From the NCBI RefSeq assembly GCF_030413595.1, contig NZ_CP129238.1, positions 3,596,001 to 3,660,000 of the forward strand: a DNA stretch of 64,000 bases, in the 5' to 3' direction. The stretch is from Planococcus liqunii. Its GTDB lineage: Bacteria > Bacillota > Bacilli > Bacillales_A > Planococcaceae. The translations under genes and the position numbers were made by a program. Under the pieces are notes generated by a model. It saw nothing but the letters and a program-made list of their open reading frames with translations, was not told the DNA's origin and did no database searches. The stretch's first letter is position 1; each line of letters begins with the position of its first letter. This document shows, one piece after another, positions 42,836 to 51,928 of the stretch.

Positions 42836-44656
42836 TTAAATTGTTATCGTCCCTTTTGATTTCAGGATGTTGATCGCCAGGTAGATGGAGAACAGCGCTT
42901 CGGTGTCGGCCAGGTCCTGGTTCAGGATTTCGCTGATTTTGGCAAGCCGGTAGCGCAGTCCGCTGATCGACATCGAGGTCTTTTTCGACGTCGCGTTGAT
43001 GCTATTGCCATTGCAGATATAGGCATAAAGCGTCCGGATCAAATCGAATTCCTTGTCGATGGCCAGCAGCTTGCCGATGTGCTGCTCGACAAACCGGTCA
43101 ATCAGCACATCATCCTGCACCTGGAACAGTACGCTTTCCAAGCCCAGTTCTTTGAAATAGGACACGTTCGTTTCTTCGTTCGTGGCGCGCAAAGCGGCCA
43201 AGGTTTCATTGTATAAAACCTTGAGCTCCATGAAGTTCTGGATCACCGTCGAGACGCCGACGCAGAACTTATGGCTGGAAAAGCGCTTCAGGCAGTACGT
43301 AAACAGATGATTGATGAACTTGTCCTGGGTGATATTCAAGTTCTCGAACGACGGGTATTCGATCAGAACGATGATCTTGTCGAGTTTCTGCGACACGATC
43401 GTATTGACGTTGCGTTCGTTCAGGAACAGATTGATGTAGCGGATGAGTTCTTCATTAAAGGCGATTTCGTTTTCAGCGTTTTTGCAGTCGCGGCCGATTG
43501 CCAGCATCCAGTACGAAGAAGCGGAATTGAAATTCAGGTAATAGGAGACTTTGTACATCTCCTCTTCCGTCAGCCGGCTCTCGAGCATGTCGTTCAGGAA
43601 ACTGCGCTTGATGTTCTGTTCGGTGCTGATCCGGATGTTTTCGTTCAATAACAGGATCGCCGACGTCAAGCCCGCTTTTTCGATGATCATGTAATCGAGT
43701 TCGTTCGGCTCTTCCCCGGCCGGGTAGACAAACGAGCAATAGCCTTTGACGTCCTGCTCATAGAAAATCGGCGCGCGCAGCAGCGAAAAATTGTCGGAAT
43801 AAGGGCTGAACTTTGTCTGCTTGGCGTTGAACTTGCGCAAATCGAGCGGCTCTTCCAAGTGGCCCGCCTTCACCAGCACCTGATGGTGGTCGTTTTCGAT
43901 AAACGCCGTCAAGCCGGTCGTTTCATAGAGGATGTCGACGATTTTCTGGATGCCCTGCTTCGACAGCAGTTCTTCGATCAGCCGCTGGTGGATGTCGTTC
44001 GCTTTGGCAAGATGGTCGCGCTCGGTTTTCAGCTTGTCGGTCACTTCATCAAGTTCCTGGATGATGCTCGTGCCCTGGTAATAGCGCTGCTCCCCGGCAA
44101 TTTCCTCGCCCCATTTGTCGAGCGGCATGCAGATGCATTTGCATTCCGCGTGCCCCATGCCGCGGCATTCGATTTCCTTTACGAGGACCGGCTGCCCGAG
44201 AACGGTCGACAGGTAACCGCTCGCATAGCCGCATAAAGTATGGCATACGGGTTCTGCACTTTTGTCATTCGCGAGCAGGTACTGGTCCGCTTCAAAGGTG
44301 TTGATCCACAGCACTTCGATGAATTCGAGCTGGTCTTTGTCCGTCCCGATTTCCAAAATCTCCACTTTATCGAGGTAGCCGTGCAGCTGATGGAACTTCG
44401 GTCCGGCATAGACCGCGTCCCAGACGCTGTCCCACTCGAACTGCTTGGCTTTTTCACCGTCGTTCACGCCGCAATGCCAGCCGTAGCGGGTAAAAACCCC
44501 TTTCGTCCGGTCTTTGCCGATGACTTTGACCAGTTCGGTTTTCAAGGCGGTCCGTGCTTCAATCGGAATCGTGATAACCCGGTCGTACAATTCATTGACC
44601 ACCGTGTCTTTTTTGGCGTCGAACAAATCTTTCAAGTTCAGCGGTTTGGCTTCCAT
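42836..44656 (-). CDS. XylR-N/V4R sensor fused to a PucR-type helix-turn-helix regulator
   Basis: 606 residues from ATG 44656 (AAGGGG eight bases upstream). Residues about 5-110 match the XylR N-terminal aromatic-sensing domain and 110-190 the V4R domain with its Cys cluster (CRGMGHAECKCICMP). A short helical linker (ELDEVTDKLKTERDHLAKAND) follows, then a GAF/PucR-like middle part, and a C-terminal PucR/CdaR helix-turn-helix (NATSKKTSMSISGLRYRLAKI, about 555-600). In Pseudomonas XylR/DmpR the sensor drives a sigma-54 AAA+ domain, which is absent here. It sits between the two arms of a phenol pathway and very likely activates them when bound to the phenolic substrate. Confidence 0.85.
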   Translation of the reverse strand: MEAKPLNLKDLFDAKKDTVVNELYDRVITIPIEARTALKTELVKVIGKDRTKGVFTRYGWHCGVNDGEKAKQFEWDSVWDAVYAGPKFHQLHGYLDKVEILEIGTDKDQLEFIEVLWINTFEADQYLLANDKSAEPVCHTLCGYASGYLSTVLGQPVLVKEIECRGMGHAECKCICMPLDKWGEEIAGEQRYYQGTSIIQELDEVTDKLKTERDHLAKANDIHQRLIEELLSKQGIQKIVDILYETTGLTAFIENDHHQVLVKAGHLEEPLDLRKFNAKQTKFSPYSDNFSLLRAPIFYEQDVKGYCSFVYPAGEEPNELDYMIIEKAGLTSAILLLNENIRISTEQNIKRSFLNDMLESRLTEEEMYKVSYYLNFNSASSYWMLAIGRDCKNAENEIAFNEELIRYINLFLNERNVNTIVSQKLDKIIVLIEYPSFENLNITQDKFINHLFTYCLKRFSSHKFCVGVSTVIQNFMELKVLYNETLAALRATNEETNVSYFKELGLESVLFQVQDDVLIDRFVEQHIGKLLAIDKEFDLIRTLYAYICNGNSINATSKKTSMSISGLRYRLAKISEILNQDLADTEALFSIYLAINILKSKGTITI

Positions 44657-45074
44657 TCTCATTTCCCCTTTGTCTGAATAGGATGTGGGCCTTGCCCGGC
44701 AACGGCTGCTGGATACCTATAAACAATGCTTTTGAAATACCAATTAATGGCCATGGAATTGAAGTGCTCCCCTTTAGCATCTTCCGGCCTTCGTCTTTAT
44801 CATTAAATTACATAAACACTAATTATACAACTCTAAATTTTCAAATAAATTACTATACTGCAAAACCATTTAGCTGTTTTGTGCTGAAATCCGGTGAAAA
44901 TTGCTATGCTGGCGTTGTATTTTTCGTCGATTGGTGCTGATATTCTCAAGGTGTAAGTTTTTCATCGAAGCAAATATCCATTGGCCGCTGTCACGAAAGA
45001 CCGCACGAAAATAAGTAAGCGGTTACAAAAGCAATACTCAGCCCAACATATCATAATGCAGAGGAGAATGTAAA
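44657..45074. other. divergent intergenic region of the aromatic locus
   Basis: It separates the regulator (minus) from the flavin reductase operon (plus) and holds the promoters of both plus a cre-like box at 45014-45027. No sigma-54 type GG-N10-GC pair was recognised and no gene seen. Confidence 0.45.
45014..45027 (-). promoter_or_regulatory. cre-like box upstream of the flavin reductase operon
   Basis: Minus strand TGTAACCGCTTACT fits TGWAARCGYTWNCW except for one base, 48 bases before the start codon at 45075. Confidence 0.5.
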
Positions 45075-45548
45075 ATGGACGATTTGTTATTCAGAAAAGC
45101 AATGGGGAAATTTGCAACCGGCGTCACGGTACTTACGACAGCTCATGAAGGGGACATTCACGGTATGACAGCAAATGGCTTCATGTCTGTTTCATTGGAC
45201 CCGAAACTGGTTGTCATTTCAATCGGACACAAGGCACGTTTCCTGGAAAAGGTCACGCAATCGCAGCGCTTCGCTGTTAATATTTTAGCTGAGGACCAGG
45301 AACCCCTTTCCAGGCATTTTGCTGGACGGCCGCAGGGAGAAGTGGAATTTGCCGCTCTGGATGGCCTGCCGGTGCTTGACGGAGCCGTTGCCAGAATTAC
45401 ATGCGAGGTTGCTTCCACTCATGTCGAAGGCGACCATACCTTATTTATCGGGAGAGTCACCGCGATTGAGTTTGAAGAAAAGAACCCTCTCCTCTTTTAT
45501 TCCGGGCAATACCACGAAGTGAAAGCACTCGAAACCAATAAAATATAG
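45075..45548 (+). CDS. flavin reductase (HpaC/HsaB-like)
   Basis: 157 residues, the standard size. FRKAMGKFATGVTVLTT, GMTANGFMSVSLDPKLVVISIG and RFAVNILAEDQ match the FMN-binding split-barrel reductases that supply reduced flavin to two-component monooxygenases. The partner is most likely the acyl-CoA dehydrogenase-fold hydroxylase at 41253, encoded on the other arm. First gene of a five-gene operon. Confidence 0.9.
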   Translation: MDDLLFRKAMGKFATGVTVLTTAHEGDIHGMTANGFMSVSLDPKLVVISIGHKARFLEKVTQSQRFAVNILAEDQEPLSRHFAGRPQGEVEFAALDGLPVLDGAVARITCEVASTHVEGDHTLFIGRVTAIEFEEKNPLLFYSGQYHEVKALETNKI

Positions 45549-45560
45549 GCAGGTGAAACC

Positions 45561-46352
45561 ATGGAACTCCAAAAAATCGCCCAGCAATTACGGGATGCAG
45601 AAAATACGAAACAGCCCATCGCGCCGCTGACCGAAACAGCAGACGGCATCACGCCGGACGATGCCTACCGGATCCAGCTTTTGCAGATCGAGCAGAAACT
45701 CAGTGAAGGCGCGAAAGTCGAAGGCCTGAAAATCGGCTTGACGAGCAAAGCGATGCAGGACATGCTGAACGTCCATACGCCGGATTACGGCTTTGTGCTT
45801 GATTCGATGGTCTACGAGGAAGCGCGCGCCATCGACGCGGAGCACTTTATCCAGCCGAAAGTCGAATTTGAAATTGCGTTCGTCTTCAAGGAAGCCTTGA
45901 AAGGCCCGGACGTGACGATTGAGGACGTGGTCCGGGCGACGGATTACGTCGTTCCATCGGTCGAAATCATCGACAGCCGCATCGCGGACTGGCGCATCAA
46001 GTTTGAAGACACCGTGGCAGACAACGGCTCTTCCGCCGGCGCCTTGCTCGGTTCGAAGAAAACGAAACTTTCGGATGTGGATATCGCAGCAATTGAGATG
46101 ACGGTTTACAAAAACGACGAAGCGGTGGATGCGGCATCGAGCAGCGCCGTCCTCGGCAATCCGTTGAACGCCGTTGTCTGGCTCGCCAATGAAGTGGGCC
46201 GCTACGACATCCAAATCGAACCCGGCATGTTTGTCTTGTCCGGCGCCTTGTCGAAAGCCCTGCCGTTTGCAGCAGGCGACCGTTTCAAAGCCGACTTCGG
46301 CGTTTTGGGCGAAGTCAGTATTTCATTCCAGCCGGCAGAGGTGACAAAATGA
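45561..46352 (+). CDS. 2-oxopent-4-enoate (2-keto-4-pentenoate) hydratase
   Basis: 263 residues of the fumarylacetoacetate hydrolase-like hydratase family (DmpE/MhpD/HsaE). [18 protein letters not shown], the metal-binding [10 protein letters not shown] and [11 protein letters not shown] are diagnostic. It adds water to the dienoate left after ring-product hydrolysis. Its stop overlaps the next start by four bases (ATGA). Confidence 0.92.
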   Translation: MELQKIAQQLRDAENTKQPIAPLTETADGITPDDAYRIQLLQIEQKLSEGAKVEGLKIGLTSKAMQDMLNVHTPDYGFVLDSMVYEEARAIDAEHFIQPKVEFEIAFVFKEALKGPDVTIEDVVRATDYVVPSVEIIDSRIADWRIKFEDTVADNGSSAGALLGSKKTKLSDVDIAAIEMTVYKNDEAVDAASSSAVLGNPLNAVVWLANEVGRYDIQIEPGMFVLSGALSKALPFAAGDRFKADFGVLGEVSISFQPAEVTK

Positions 46353-47230
46353 ATAAACTAAAAGTGGGAATTATCGGTTCAGGCAATATCGGAACGGATT
46401 TGATGTACAAAATCGAACGCTGCGATTCGCTCGAAATGAGCGTCATGGTCGGCATCGATGCCGATTCAGAAGGATTGAAGCGCGCGAAGGACGCGGGCTA
46501 CACCGTCATTTCAAACGGCATCGACGGCTTGATGGAGCAATTGGACGCGGTCGACATCGTCTTTGACGCCACCAGCGCCTATGCCCATAAAGCGCATAGC
46601 GATCTGTTGACCGCGGCCGGCAAACGAGTCATCGACCTGACGCCGGCGGCGATCGGCCCGTTTACCGTACCCCCCGTTAACTTGACAGCGAATTTCGATT
46701 CGCCGAACGTCAATATGGTGACGTGCGGCGGCCAGGCGACCATTCCGATCGTCCACGCCATCAGCCGCGTCGCGCCGGTCGAGTATGCGGAAATCGTGGC
46801 GACGGTATCCAGCAAAAGCGCCGGCCCCGGAACGCGCGCCAATATCGACGAGTTCACCCATACGACGGCGCGCGCCATTGAAAGGGTCGGCGGCGCCGAA
46901 AAAGGCAAGGCGATCATCATCCTGAATCCGGCAGAGCCGCCCGTCATTATGCGCGACACGGTCAATGCGTTGATCAAAACACCAGACTATGACGAAGCGG
47001 AAATCGTGGACTCCATCAACCGGATGGTGGCCGAAGTGCAGGAATACGTTCCGGGGTACCGCTTGCGGGGCACGCCGCAGTTTGACGGCCAGCGCGTCTC
47101 GGTGTTTTTGGAAGTCGAAGGCGCGGGCGACTTTTTCCCTGCCTATTCCGGCAACCTGGATATCATGACCGCTGCGGCGGCGCGGGTCGCCAACGAAATG
47201 GCGAAAGAATTACTGACGGCAAACGCGTGA
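46349..47230 (+). CDS. mhpF: acylating acetaldehyde dehydrogenase
   Basis: 293 residues. N-terminal NAD-binding motif [17 protein letters not shown], catalytic Cys in [17 protein letters not shown], and the dimer region [20 protein letters not shown]. It converts the aldehyde released by the aldolase to an acyl-CoA using NAD and CoA and in known cases forms a channelling complex with the aldolase encoded next. Confidence 0.95.
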   Translation: MNKLKVGIIGSGNIGTDLMYKIERCDSLEMSVMVGIDADSEGLKRAKDAGYTVISNGIDGLMEQLDAVDIVFDATSAYAHKAHSDLLTAAGKRVIDLTPAAIGPFTVPPVNLTANFDSPNVNMVTCGGQATIPIVHAISRVAPVEYAEIVATVSSKSAGPGTRANIDEFTHTTARAIERVGGAEKGKAIIILNPAEPPVIMRDTVNALIKTPDYDEAEIVDSINRMVAEVQEYVPGYRLRGTPQFDGQRVSVFLEVEGAGDFFPAYSGNLDIMTAAAARVANEMAKELLTANA

Positions 47231-47242
47231 GGAGATGGACTG

Positions 47243-48250
47243 ATGGAGAAAAAATCATTTGAGATATTGGATGTCACCTTGCGTGACGGCAGCCATGCGA
47301 TGTCGCATGCCTTTACCCCCGAACAGGTGCGGGATACGGCGCGGGCCCTTGATGCGGCGGGTGTCCGCTATTTCGAAGTTTCGCACGGCGACGGGCTCGG
47401 CGGCTCGTCTTTGCAATATGGCTTGTCTAAACACGACGAACTTGAACTCATTGAAATCGCTGCGGATGCATGTACACAGGCGGAAGTGTCCGTCCTGCTG
47501 ATTCCGGGCATCGGCGTCAAAGGCGATTTGCAGAACGCCGTGAAAGCCGGCGCGAAAATGGTGCGCGTCGCGACACACGTCACGGAAGCGGACGTAGCCG
47601 CGCAGCATATCGCACTCGGCCGTGAACTGGGCTTGAAGACGGTCGGATTTCTGATGATGAGCCATATGGCGCCGACTGCGAAAATTGTCGAACAGGCGAA
47701 GCTGTTTGAAAGCTACGGCGCAGAAGTCGTCTACGTCACGGATTCGGCCGGCTATATGCTGCCGCAAGATGTCACCGAACGCATTTCCGCGCTAAAGCAG
47801 TCGATCGGCTGCGACATCGGCTTCCACGGCCACAACAATTTATCGATGGCGATGGCGAACACCGTCGCGGCGGTCGAAGCGGGCGCCACGTTTATCGACG
47901 GCAGCCTGCGCGCACTCGGTGCGGGCAGCGGCAATACACAGACGGAAGTGATGGTGGCGGTCCTCGAGCGCCTCGGCTACGAAACGGGCATTGACCTCTA
48001 CAAAATCATGGACGCCGCCAACGATGTGGTGACGCCTTATATGCCAAGGCCACAGGAAATCACCGGGTCAAGCCTCGTCATGGGTTATTCCGGCGTGTAT
48101 TCCAGCTTCCTCTTGCATACGCAAGTCGCGGCGAAGCGCTTCGGCGTTGATGAACGCGACATCCTAGTGGAACTCGGCCGTATGAAGGCGGTCGGCGGCC
48201 AGGAAGACCTGATCTATGACGTGGCGCAGGGCATCGCAGCCCGAAACTAA
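47243..48250 (+). CDS. mhpE: 4-hydroxy-2-oxovalerate aldolase
   Basis: 335 residues. DVTLRDGSHAMSHAFTPEQVR (HMGL-like TIM barrel with the metal-binding RDG), GFHGHNNLSMAMANT and the C-terminal DmpG communication domain (MDAANDVVTPYMPRPQEI). It splits 4-hydroxy-2-oxo acids to pyruvate plus an aldehyde and partners with the acylating dehydrogenase. Confidence 0.95.
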   Translation: MEKKSFEILDVTLRDGSHAMSHAFTPEQVRDTARALDAAGVRYFEVSHGDGLGGSSLQYGLSKHDELELIEIAADACTQAEVSVLLIPGIGVKGDLQNAVKAGAKMVRVATHVTEADVAAQHIALGRELGLKTVGFLMMSHMAPTAKIVEQAKLFESYGAEVVYVTDSAGYMLPQDVTERISALKQSIGCDIGFHGHNNLSMAMANTVAAVEAGATFIDGSLRALGAGSGNTQTEVMVAVLERLGYETGIDLYKIMDAANDVVTPYMPRPQEITGSSLVMGYSGVYSSFLLHTQVAAKRFGVDERDILVELGRMKAVGGQEDLIYDVAQGIAARN

Positions 48251-48271
48251 CACCTAACAGGAGGGTTTTTT

Positions 48272-49054
48272 ATGCAGACGATCCATTTAACAAGTCAAAA
48301 TATGGCGCAGTGGCACAAGGGGTTTCCGGAGCAGGCGGTGGCTATAGGGTTTTTTGACGGTTTGCATAAAGGCCACCTGTCGGTTATACAGGAAGCCAAG
48401 CGCTTAGCGGACGAAGCTGGCATCGCATCCGCAGTCATGAGCTTTTTCCCGCATCCGAAAACGGTGCTCGGCAAAGGGGCGGAATCGTTCCCGTATTTGA
48501 TGCCGCTTGAAGAAAAGCAGGCCGCGCTTGAAGCGCTCGGCATCGACACTTTGTTTCTGGTCCATTTTGACCGGGACATCGCCGGCATTCCCCCTGTCGG
48601 TTTTGTCGAGCAGTTTCTAATCAGGCTGAATGCCGTCCAGGTCGTCTGCGGCAGCGATTTCCACTACGGCGCCCGCGGAAGCGGCAATACCGAGACGCTG
48701 GCTGCGCAAGGCGCAGGGCATTTCGATGTTTCGGTCGTTGAACTGCTGGAATTCGGCGGCGAGAAAATCAGCTCCACCCGCATCCGGCAGGCTTTGGCGC
48801 AAGGGAATATTTCCATCGTGCGAAAACTGCTCGGGAAATTCTATTCGGTCAACTGGTGCCCGAAAAACGGCCTGCTGCCGTTCTACTCCCTGCCGGCACC
48901 CGGGAAATACGAAGTGAAGCTGCACCATGCCGATGAAACCGTGTCGTGCAAAGCGCAGGTCCTGAACGACAAAGAAGCGAAGTTCACCCATGATTTCAAG
49001 CAATGGAGCCAGGCTGTCCGGATTGAATGGATCCGGTCGATCGGCAACCATTAG
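48272..49054 (+). CDS. FAD synthetase-like protein without a riboflavin kinase domain
   Basis: 260 residues; the bifunctional RibF is about 310. The nucleotidyltransferase domain is intact: AIGFFDGLHKGHLSVI, FFPHPKTVL, VCGSDFHYGARGSG and the ISSTRIRQAL motif. The C-terminal 75 residues are short and lack the flavokinase signature (NxGxRPTF), so it should adenylate FMN to FAD but not make FMN. Start 48272 follows GGAGGG. As last gene of the operon it would raise FAD supply for the flavin-dependent hydroxylase system. Confidence 0.82.
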   Translation: MQTIHLTSQNMAQWHKGFPEQAVAIGFFDGLHKGHLSVIQEAKRLADEAGIASAVMSFFPHPKTVLGKGAESFPYLMPLEEKQAALEALGIDTLFLVHFDRDIAGIPPVGFVEQFLIRLNAVQVVCGSDFHYGARGSGNTETLAAQGAGHFDVSVVELLEFGGEKISSTRIRQALAQGNISIVRKLLGKFYSVNWCPKNGLLPFYSLPAPGKYEVKLHHADETVSCKAQVLNDKEAKFTHDFKQWSQAVRIEWIRSIGNH

Positions 49055-49059
49055 AAACG

Positions 49060-49103
49060 AAAAGGAAGAGACACCGCCAGCGTGCGGCGTGCCTCTTCCT
49101 TTT
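49060..49103. terminator. bidirectional terminator
   Basis: AAAAGGAAGAGACACCGCC and GGCGTGCCTCTTCCTTTT pair with one mismatch between the convergent aromatic and ABC exporter operons. Confidence 0.85.
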
Positions 49104-49116
49104 CTTGTGTCTATTC

Positions 49117-50328
49117 TTATGATTTCCTCATAATCAGCTGACGCAGTTTCAAGTTCTCCCCGAAGTGCAGGATGCCTTTCGGGTAGACTTTGGCTGCAAA
49201 ATAGCCGAATGCAAATGTGGTCAGGACCAGCAGCCCGATGGACAGGCTAATTTCCGCAAATGATGCTGCGTCTTTCATGATCAGGATGATCATATTGAAT
49301 GGCGATGTAAACGGGAAGATTGCCATGAACTTCGACAGCGCAGAAGTCGGGTCATCGATCACAAACAGGATGCCGGAAAAAGCGCTGACCATCAACAGGA
49401 TGGAAATCGGCATTGTGGTGCCGTTGAGTTCTTCGGGACGGCTCACCATCGAACCGAATACCGCATACAGGGAAGCATATAAGAGATATCCCAGCAAGAA
49501 GAAGATAAAGAAGTACACGCAGTGCTCGGCGGTCAGAGCCGACAGATTCAATTCAAAATTCCCCAGGCTCTGGGCGGGTTCCACGATTCCCGATTTCAAA
49601 TACAGCGCGACCGATCCGAAGAAAGCCGCAAACTGCACAAGGCTCGCCAGCGCAATGCCGAAGATTTTCCCGAAGATCATCGCCAGCGGGTTCACTTTTG
49701 TCACCATCACTTCCATGACGCGCGACGCTTTTTCCGAGGCGACGCCGGTGGCAATGGTGGTGCCGTACATCATGACCGCCATCAAGATGAACATCAGCAT
49801 CAAGTAAATCACAAAGATCGAAACTTCGTTCTCTGAAGTGAAAGATTCTTTTTCCATGGCGACCGGAACGAACAGGGCCTGCTGATCAGCCGCCGATATG
49901 CCGTTGCTGTCGGCAATCCGCTGCGTATTTTTTGCTTGCAGATACTGCGACAGCGACGAATTCAAGACGACGTCGTTGTTTTTGGAGAAGTAGGTGACGG
50001 AATAATTGCTTTCGCCTTTATCGATGATGTACAAGCCGGCAATTTTGCCTTCCTGGGCATCTTCCTTCAGCGAACTTATCTGGCTGTCCGTTCCTTCTTT
50101 CCATTCCCAGTCAGCCAATTGCCCTTCCAGTTCTGCCAACTGGATCTCCGGCGTATTGGAGATGACCGCCACTTCCTCTTTCGCGTCTGCAAAATTCTCG
50201 AGCAGGCTCGGAAGCGAAATGGCGAAGATGGAAATCAGGATCAAAGCCAAAGTTGTCGTCAGGTACGACTTCGATGTCACTCTTTCCCGAAATGATTGCT
50301 TGAAGACCAAATAGAAGTTTCTCATCAT
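49117..50328 (-). CDS. ABC-2 type exporter permease (NatB/YhaP-like)
   Basis: 403 residues from ATG 50328, in a TGATG overlap with the ATPase stop. One N-terminal membrane segment, an extracytoplasmic domain of about 130 residues, then five to six segments with the ABC-2 stretch ATGVASEKASRVMEVMVTKVNPLAMIFGKIFG. NatB/YhaP proteins work with a NatA-type ATPase to export sodium or other toxic compounds. Substrate unknown here. Confidence 0.87.
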   Translation of the reverse strand: MMRNFYLVFKQSFRERVTSKSYLTTTLALILISIFAISLPSLLENFADAKEEVAVISNTPEIQLAELEGQLADWEWKEGTDSQISSLKEDAQEGKIAGLYIIDKGESNYSVTYFSKNNDVVLNSSLSQYLQAKNTQRIADSNGISAADQQALFVPVAMEKESFTSENEVSIFVIYLMLMFILMAVMMYGTTIATGVASEKASRVMEVMVTKVNPLAMIFGKIFGIALASLVQFAAFFGSVALYLKSGIVEPAQSLGNFELNLSALTAEHCVYFFIFFLLGYLLYASLYAVFGSMVSRPEELNGTTMPISILLMVSAFSGILFVIDDPTSALSKFMAIFPFTSPFNMIILIMKDAASFAEISLSIGLLVLTTFAFGYFAAKVYPKGILHFGENLKLRQLIMRKS

Positions 50329-51212
50329 CAATCCCCTGCCTTTTCAATGAATATTTGGTTGAGCGACGGGTCAGCGATGCCGATTTTCCGGATCGCCACC
50401 AAACTTTTCAGCTTCTCGATGAGGTGCAGCCCCTGTTCCATGGAACTGACCTGCAATTGATATTCTTTTCCTTTTTTCACGAAATCCGTTTGCAGCCCCG
50501 CCAGATGCTCTTCCAAAGGCTGCGAGGATTCAATGTTCACATACTTGAAGCCATACCGGGTTTTGATGTCTGAAATCGCGCCCGACAGCACCACTTCGCC
50601 GTGCTTCATCAAATACACGCGGTCGCAGAACGATTCCACACTTTCCATCCGGTGGCTCGAAAAGATCAGCGTTTTCTTCAGCCGGATCAGGTCTTCGATC
50701 ACGCCTTCGAGCATCTGTGCATTGACCGGATCCAAACCGCTGAACGGCTCATCCAAAATGACCAGGTCCGGGTCGTGCATCAGCGCCGCGATCAATTGGA
50801 TTTTTTGCTGGTTTCCTTTTGATAAATCTCCGGTATCTTTTTTGAGGTACTCGCTGATCCCCAGGCGCTCGATCCATTTCAGGGCTTCCTGTTTAGCAGC
50901 ACGCTTGCTCATGCCTTCCAATTGGCCGAAATACACCAATTGGTCGAGCATGTTCATCTTCGGATACAGCCCTCGTTCCTCTGGCAGATAGCCGAGTTTC
51001 ACTTCTTTGCGCGAGAACGGACGGCCTCCCCATTGGATGCTGCCGCTTTCCTGCTGCAATAACCCGAGAATCATCCGGATCGTCGTGGTTTTTCCTGCTC
51101 CGTTTCTTCCCAGCAGCCCCACGGCTTCGCCTTGGTTGACCGATAAAGACAAGTTCTTTACCGCGTGGTAAGGTCCGAAATGCTTGTTTAAATCGTTGAT
51201 CGTCAGGTTCAT
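50328..51212 (-). CDS. ABC exporter ATPase (NatA/YhaQ-like)
   Basis: 294 residues from ATG 51212 (GGGAG seven bases upstream); upstream in-frame codons overlap the microprotein gene and are not likely used. Walker A GLLGRNGAGKTTTI, GYLPEERGLYPKMNMLDQL, signature LSKGNQQKIQLIAAL, Walker B LVILDEPFSGLDP, then a C-terminal regulatory domain. It drives the permease encoded next. Confidence 0.9.
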   Translation of the reverse strand: MNLTINDLNKHFGPYHAVKNLSLSVNQGEAVGLLGRNGAGKTTTIRMILGLLQQESGSIQWGGRPFSRKEVKLGYLPEERGLYPKMNMLDQLVYFGQLEGMSKRAAKQEALKWIERLGISEYLKKDTGDLSKGNQQKIQLIAALMHDPDLVILDEPFSGLDPVNAQMLEGVIEDLIRLKKTLIFSSHRMESVESFCDRVYLMKHGEVVLSGAISDIKTRYGFKYVNIESSQPLEEHLAGLQTDFVKKGKEYQLQVSSMEQGLHLIEKLKSLVAIRKIGIADPSLNQIFIEKAGD

Positions 51213-51228
51213 CCTAATCTCCCTCTCT

Positions 51229-51306
51229 TTAGAAAAATGCTTTATACACGACAATGACCAGCACACCCGCCAGCACACACAATCCGTATTGCCATAGCTT
51301 GTTCAT
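51229..51306 (-). CDS. 25-residue single-span membrane microprotein
   Basis: ATG 51306 with AAGGAG nine bases upstream encodes MNKLWQYGLC then a hydrophobic helix (VLAGVLVIVVY) ending KAFF and TAA. The stop lies 16 bases before the ABC ATPase start and the ATG 13 bases after the upstream gene. Good ribosome site, tight spacing and a clean membrane helix support a real small protein, possibly a regulator or subunit of the exporter. I know no family name for it. Confidence 0.6.
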   Translation of the reverse strand: MNKLWQYGLCVLAGVLVIVVYKAFF

Positions 51307-51319
51307 CCAAATCATCTCC

Positions 51320-51742
51320 TTAGTCTGTAATCCATTGAATGGCCGTTTCTTTTGAATCCACTTGCCTGTTCTCAAAGACAATGGCCAGTTCTCCGTGCAG
51401 CAGAACCGCCTTTTCGTAGCTTTTAATCACTTCTTGGGCATTCTTTTCATGCAAGAGGCCCAATCGATATCTTTTTTCTTTTGCCAGATCCGGGCCGACT
51501 TCCCCTGTTTTTTTAAAGTAATTGTGATCAAAATCCAGTTCAAACCGGCCCGGCTGGCTGATGCCTTCCACTGCTTGATGGTCCAGGATGACAATTGCGG
51601 GTTTTGGAAAATTAGGCACTTGAGAAAAAGCGCGGAAGCAGATTTGGGCTAGCGTATTCACGTGGATCAGCGGCTGGCTGCCGGCTGCAAGCCAGTCCTC
51701 TTCCGCGTTTTTGTAAATCGTAAACGGGTAAGCAATTTCCAT
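51320..51742 (-). CDS. hypothetical protein, 140 residues
   Basis: Family not recognised. Soluble, no signal peptide. It has a short N-terminal strand-rich part (MEIAYPFTIYKNAEEDWLAA), a middle hydrophobic region (PAIVILDHQAVEGISQPG) and a basic, helical C-terminal half. It sits upstream of the microprotein and ABC exporter genes on the same strand with 13 bases between, so it is probably the first gene of that operon. Ribosome site AAAGGAGAGG. Confidence 0.72.
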   Translation of the reverse strand: MEIAYPFTIYKNAEEDWLAAGSQPLIHVNTLAQICFRAFSQVPNFPKPAIVILDHQAVEGISQPGRFELDFDHNYFKKTGEVGPDLAKEKRYRLGLLHEKNAQEVIKSYEKAVLLHGELAIVFENRQVDSKETAIQWITD

Positions 51743-51817
51743 TTTGTCCTCTCCTTTCTCAATTTCATTCCAGATTATGAATAAATTAAATTTTTTGGGT
51801 AAAAAAACTCGTTTAAA

Positions 51818-51832
51818 TACAAGTTTTTATAC
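51818..51832 (+). promoter_or_regulatory. box shared with the lanthipeptide promoter, upstream of the secreted peptide gene
   Basis: TACAAGTTTTTATAC, within a larger imperfect palindrome (AAAAACT...AGTTTTT, 51803-51829). The lanA promoter region carries TACAAGTTTATAC in the same orientation relative to its gene (60392-60380). Candidate operator of the HTH-TPR regulator. Confidence 0.4.
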
Positions 51833-51928
51833 GAAATAAAAGAGCTAATTTTACTAATTATTTTCAACTAAGCTTCCATCTTATGATGAATACAAGAAAA
51901 AATACTTAACAAAAGGGGATTAATACTA

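Noticed and set aside
44683..44940. 85-codon plus-strand frame in the aromatic regulator upstream region
   Set aside because: No ribosome site or domain; lies in the control region of divergent genes.
44663..45074. Search for a sigma-54 (-24/-12) promoter near the XylR-N regulator
   Set aside because: No convincing GG-N10-GC pair was found, consistent with the missing AAA+ domain.
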